A program made the position numbers and the translations under genes. From an uncultured Burkholderiales bacterium (GTDB taxonomy: Bacteria; Pseudomonadota; Gammaproteobacteria; Burkholderiales; Burkholderiaceae_C), in the NCBI GenBank assembly GCA_903822825.1, contig CAIJQQ010000022.1:25539-89538 (forward strand): DNA of 64,000 nt. The letters are read 5' to 3'. Shown piece after piece: positions 58,628-64,000 of the stretch. A model generated the notes under the pieces. That model saw only the letters and a list, made by a program, of their open reading frames with translations. It searched no databases and had not been told where the DNA came from. Position 1 is the first letter of the stretch. Every line of letters begins with the position of its first letter.

Positions 58628-59431
58628 TCAGAACAAACCCTCGTAACCGATGGTGATGGGCGCGTGGTCTGAAAACTTCTCGCCCTTGTAGATGTGCTCG
58701 CTGCGCGCCTTCTCGGCCACGGCAGGCGTGGCCAGGTGGTAGTCCAGCCGCCAGCCCACGTTTTTGGCATAGGCCCGCCCGCGGTTGCTCCACCAAGTGT
58801 AGCAATCGTCGGTGGTTTCGGGTTTCAAGCGGCGGTACACGTCCACCACGCCGCCTTCGGTGGTGAGTTGGGTCATCCATTGGCGCTCTTCGGGCAGGAA
58901 ACCGCTGTTCTTGAGGTTGCCCTTCCAGTTCTTGAGGTCGGCTTGCTGGTGCGCGATGTTCACGTCGCTGCACACAATGAAGTCGCGCTCGGCTTTGAGA
59001 GCCATCAGATGCGGGTACATCTTGTTCAAGAACCGGAACTTGGCCACTTGCCGCTCAGGGCCAGACGAGCCACTCGGGAAGTACACGCTGATGATGGACA
59101 ATTTGCGGGCGGGCGTGTCAAAGCGCGTTTCGACATAACGGCCCTCGGCGTCGAACTCGCCGCCATCAAAGCCCACCACCACGTCGCTGGGTTCGTGGCG
59201 GGTGTAGACGCCCACGCCCGAGTAACCTTTCTTCTCGGCAAAGTGGAAGTGGCCTTTTAAGCCCGCAAGTTCTTCGAACTTGCCCGCCACATCGGGGGCC
59301 TGGGCTTTGACCTCTTGCACGCAAATACAATCGGGTTTCTCTTGCGCCAGCCAAGCTTCGACCCCTTTGGTCGTGGCCGAACGGATGCCGTTGAGGTTGA
59401 GGCTGGTGAGTTTGAACAAGGATTTCCCCAT
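58628..59431 (-). CDS. xth: Exodeoxyribonuclease III family protein
   Basis: The 267-residue nuclease has the ExoIII/AP-endonuclease motifs: SLNLNGIRSATTKG, CVQEVKAQ (catalytic Glu), GYSGVGVYTR, YFPSGSSG, CSDVNIAHQQADLKNWKGN and the final HAPITIGYEG (catalytic His). It repairs abasic sites. Its ATG overlaps the divergent pyrE ATG (shared CATG), and no Shine-Dalgarno is visible on this side. A GTG 30 bases upstream also lacks one. Confidence 0.93.
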   Translation of the reverse strand: MGKSLFKLTSLNLNGIRSATTKGVEAWLAQEKPDCICVQEVKAQAPDVAGKFEELAGLKGHFHFAEKKGYSGVGVYTRHEPSDVVVGFDGGEFDAEGRYVETRFDTPARKLSIISVYFPSGSSGPERQVAKFRFLNKMYPHLMALKAERDFIVCSDVNIAHQQADLKNWKGNLKNSGFLPEERQWMTQLTTEGGVVDVYRRLKPETTDDCYTWWSNRGRAYAKNVGWRLDYHLATPAVAEKARSEHIYKGEKFSDHAPITIGYEGLF

Positions 59432-60134
59432 GGTGACAGGACAGGCAAGCGGCGCCGACACACAGGCGCTCGCTCAGGAATTTGTGCAGTTTGCAGTCGA
59501 TTCGGGCGTGCTGCGCTTTGGCGAATTCAAGACCAAAGCCGGGCGCATGAGCCCTTACTTCTTCAACGCCGGCCTGTTTGACGATGGCGCCAAGCTTGGC
59601 CGACTGGCGCAATTCTATGCAAAAGCCCTGATGGCCAGCGGCATTGAATTCGACATGATCTTTGGCCCCGCCTACAAAGGCATTCCGCTGGGCGCGGCTG
59701 TGGCCATCGAGCTGGCCCGCCTGGGCAAGAACGTGCCCTTTGCCTACAACCGCAAGGAGGCCAAAGACCACGGCGAAGGCGGCTCGCTGGTGGGCGCACC
59801 CCTCAAAGGCCGCGTGTTGATCGTGGACGACGTGATGAGCGCAGGCACCGCCGCCCGCGAATCCATCGAACTCATCAAAGCCGCCGGGGCCACGCCCCAC
59901 GCGATTGCGATTGCACTGGACCGCCAGGAAATGGCCACGGAAAAGCAAGCTGACGGCTCGGTGCAGGATGTGGCCCACAGCGCGGTGCAATATGTGCGCG
60001 GCACACTGGGCATGAGCGTGTGCTGCATTGCCGAACTGTCGGATTTGCTGGCTTACCTGTCGGCGCAAAGCGGCAACGAACTGGGGCAACACCTGCCCAA
60101 AGTGCAGGCTTATCGGGACCGGTACGGGGTGTAG
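59430..60134 (+). CDS. pyrE: Orotate phosphoribosyltransferase
   Basis: The 234-residue protein has FGEFKTKAGRMSPYFFNAGLF at the start and the PRPP-binding VLIVDDVMSAGTA, plus GPAYKGIPLGAAVAIEL. It makes OMP from orotate in pyrimidine synthesis. AAGGA lies seven bases before the ATG. The first two bases of its start codon overlap those of the divergent xth gene. It is followed by a single REP unit and converges with gatB. Confidence 0.95.
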   Translation: MVTGQASGADTQALAQEFVQFAVDSGVLRFGEFKTKAGRMSPYFFNAGLFDDGAKLGRLAQFYAKALMASGIEFDMIFGPAYKGIPLGAAVAIELARLGKNVPFAYNRKEAKDHGEGGSLVGAPLKGRVLIVDDVMSAGTAARESIELIKAAGATPHAIAIALDRQEMATEKQADGSVQDVAHSAVQYVRGTLGMSVCCIAELSDLLAYLSAQSGNELGQHLPKVQAYRDRYGV

Positions 60135-60142
60135 CTGCCCCT

Positions 60143-60170
60143 GTGGGAGCCGCGCCCTCGCGGCGATTTT
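60143..60170 (+). repeat. Single REP unit
   Basis: GTGGGAGCCGCGCCCTCGCG begins at 60143 and ends CGGCGATTTT. It is one forward unit without an inverted partner, unlike the six doublets in the window. It lies between convergent pyrE and gatB. Confidence 0.7.
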
Positions 60171-60196
60171 TGGGCTCTGCAAACCCTCGTGAAGCG

Positions 60197-60237
60197 TAAA
60201 AAAACCGTTTGCGCTTCACACTTGAAGCGCAAACGGT
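60197..60237 (-). terminator. Rho-independent terminator of the gatCAB operon
   Basis: A 15-bp perfect stem, ACCGTTTGCGCTTCA (60204-60218) pairing with TGAAGCGCAAACGGT (60223-60237), has a four-base loop. On the minus strand it is followed by seven T residues (plus-strand A-run from 60197). It lies just after the gatB stop. Confidence 0.9.
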
Positions 60238-60259
60238 CAGAGAGGGCAACGGGCTTGGG

Positions 60260-61741
60260 TCAGCCCAGTTTCTTCATCAGCAGCGCATTGACCTGCCCCG
60301 GGTTGGCCTTGCCCTTGCTGGCTTTCATGATCGGGCCGACCAAACCGTTCAACGCCTTGGCGTTGCCGGCCTTGAACTCTTCCACGTTTTTGGGGTTGGC
60401 TGCCAGCACGTCGTCGATGATTTTTTCCAGCTCGCCGGTGTCGTTCATCTGCTTGAGGCCTTTGGCTTCGATGAGTGCGTCGACATCGCCTTCGCTACCG
60501 TAGGGGCCTTCTTTATTCCACAAGCCTTCAAACACCTGACGCGCCGCGTTGTTGCTGATGGTGTTGTCGCTGATGCGGCCGATCAGAGCGGCCAGTTGGG
60601 CGGCGCTCACAGGGGCCTGCTCGATGGCCATTTCGCTGGCATTCAAGCGGCGTGACACTTCGCCCATGATCCAGTTGCTGGCCAGTTTGGGCTGGCCGCA
60701 GGCTTTGGCCGTGGCTTCAAAGTAGGCGGCTACAGCCTTGCTTTGGGTCAGCTGGGTGGCGTCGTATTCGGGCAGGGCGTAGTCTTTAACGAAGCGTTCG
60801 GCCATCACGCGGGGCAGCTCGGCCATCTCGCCCTTCACACGTTCCACCCAGTCGCGGCCAATCACCAGCGGTGGCAGGTCCGGATCAGGGAAGTAGCGGT
60901 AGTCGGCGGCGTCTTCCTTGGTGCGCATGGCGCGGGTCTCGCCCGTGTCGGGGTTGAAGAGCACCGTGGCCTGCTGGATCTTGTGGCCGTCTTCGATTTG
61001 GTCGATTTGCCAGCGCACTTCGTAGTCGATGGCTTGCTGCATGAACTTGAAGCTGTTCAGGTTCTTGATCTCGCGGCGGGTGCCCAGTTCGCCACCAGGC
61101 TTGCGCACCGACACGTTGGCATCGCAACGGAACGAGCCCTCTTGCATGTTGCCGTCGCAGATGCCGATCCAGGTCACGATTTTGTGCAGCTCTTTGGCGT
61201 AGGCCACGGCTTCTTCGCTGCTGCGCATGTCGGGCTGGGTCACGATCTCCAGCAGCGGCGTGCCTGCGCGGTTCAGGTCGATGCCGGATTGGCCACCACC
61301 TCCCAGTGCTGAGTCTTCGTGCAGCGATTTGCCCGCGTCTTCTTCGAGGTGGGCGCGCTCCAGGCGGACGGTTTTGCGAACAGTCTCTTTGCCTTCTTCC
61401 AAAAAGAACGACACCTCGCCGCCTTGCACCACCGGGATCTCGAACTGGCTGATTTGGTAGCCCTTGGGCAGGTCAGGGTAAAAGTAGTTTTTGCGGGCAA
61501 AAATGCTGCGCTCGGCAATGTGGGCGTTGATGGCCAAACCGAACTCGATGGCGCGCTCAACAGCGCCCATGTTCATCACGGGCAGCGTGCCGGGCAGGGC
61601 CATGTCCACCGCGCAAGCTTGCGTGTTGGGCTCTGCGCCAAACGCCACCGAGGCGCGGCTGAAGATCTTGCTCTTGGTCGAGAGTTGGGCGTGTGTTTCG
61701 AAGCCGATGACGACTTCGTAGCCTTGGACGAGTTTGCTCAT
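60260..61741 (-). CDS. gatB: Asp-tRNA(Asn)/Glu-tRNA(Gln) amidotransferase subunit B
   Basis: The 493-residue kinase-like subunit has [36 protein letters not shown] and the tail domain with [14 protein letters not shown]. It activates mischarged tRNA before amide transfer. Length matches the family (about 480). It begins one base after gatA's stop and ends before a strong terminator, closing gatCAB. Confidence 0.95.
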   Translation of the reverse strand: MSKLVQGYEVVIGFETHAQLSTKSKIFSRASVAFGAEPNTQACAVDMALPGTLPVMNMGAVERAIEFGLAINAHIAERSIFARKNYFYPDLPKGYQISQFEIPVVQGGEVSFFLEEGKETVRKTVRLERAHLEEDAGKSLHEDSALGGGGQSGIDLNRAGTPLLEIVTQPDMRSSEEAVAYAKELHKIVTWIGICDGNMQEGSFRCDANVSVRKPGGELGTRREIKNLNSFKFMQQAIDYEVRWQIDQIEDGHKIQQATVLFNPDTGETRAMRTKEDAADYRYFPDPDLPPLVIGRDWVERVKGEMAELPRVMAERFVKDYALPEYDATQLTQSKAVAAYFEATAKACGQPKLASNWIMGEVSRRLNASEMAIEQAPVSAAQLAALIGRISDNTISNNAARQVFEGLWNKEGPYGSEGDVDALIEAKGLKQMNDTGELEKIIDDVLAANPKNVEEFKAGNAKALNGLVGPIMKASKGKANPGQVNALLMKKLG

Positions 61742-61742
61742 G

Positions 61743-64000
<2,258 letters not shown>

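Overview
The window is chromosomal DNA from a GC-rich betaproteobacterium, most likely a member of the Comamonadaceae (Burkholderiales). The evidence is a PhaM-type PHB granule protein, the small DUF3567 protein, three Bug/TctC-type periplasmic receptors, an AbrB-family permease, and gatCAB diverging from mreB. No phage, insertion sequence, CRISPR array, rRNA or tRNA gene was seen. Nearly all DNA is coding, and genes are often joined by 1-4 base overlaps.

Layout. 1-6.8 kb (minus strand): the start of phaM, then a copper-type outer-membrane cluster of two TonB-dependent receptors, a PCuAC copper chaperone, a YcnI-like protein and a DUF2946 protein, followed by a YkvA protein. 6.9-12.3 kb: GST, a DksA-like zinc finger protein and a small eRF1-like protein behind an FNR-like box, a VOC protein, an FAH hydrolase divergent from its probable IclR regulator, DUF3108 and DUF3567. 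12.3-16.8 kb: AbrB permease, omega-aminotransferase, purU and a LysR regulator. 17-25 kb (plus strand): a probable catabolic operon with a GlcD-like oxidase, an FAH hydrolase, two Bug receptors, a two-subunit molybdenum hydroxylase and a ModA-like protein without a signal peptide. 25-32 kb: a biotinyl-carboxyltransferase fusion, a ParE/antitoxin pair, YggS, a beta-hydroxyacid dehydrogenase, dolP-diaA-yraN divergent from rsmI, and a frameshifted EamA transporter.

33.3-43.1 kb (minus strand) is a homoprotocatechuate meta-cleavage cluster, hpaR-G1-G2-E-D-F-H-I, extended by a Bug receptor, a class II aldolase and a ketopantoate-reductase-like protein. A strong palindrome lies at the hpaR start. 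The hydroxylase genes hpaBC are not in the window. 43.1-48 kb holds nitronate monooxygenase, an RRM protein, radA, ilvE and a zinc-finger protein. 48-50.9 kb encodes LPS/O-antigen functions. 50.9-57.2 kb has a two-component system, AmpG, an M48 protease, an MBL hydrolase, an alanine-rich helical protein and a Crp-family regulator. 57.4-64 kb has an SMP-30-like protein, an exonuclease III homologue divergent from pyrE, gatCAB and the start of mreB.

The most distinctive non-coding signal is a dispersed family of inverted REP doublets (REPIN-like), with six doublets and one singlet. Their stems appear to covary, and two of them sit at gene junctions inside the hpa cluster.
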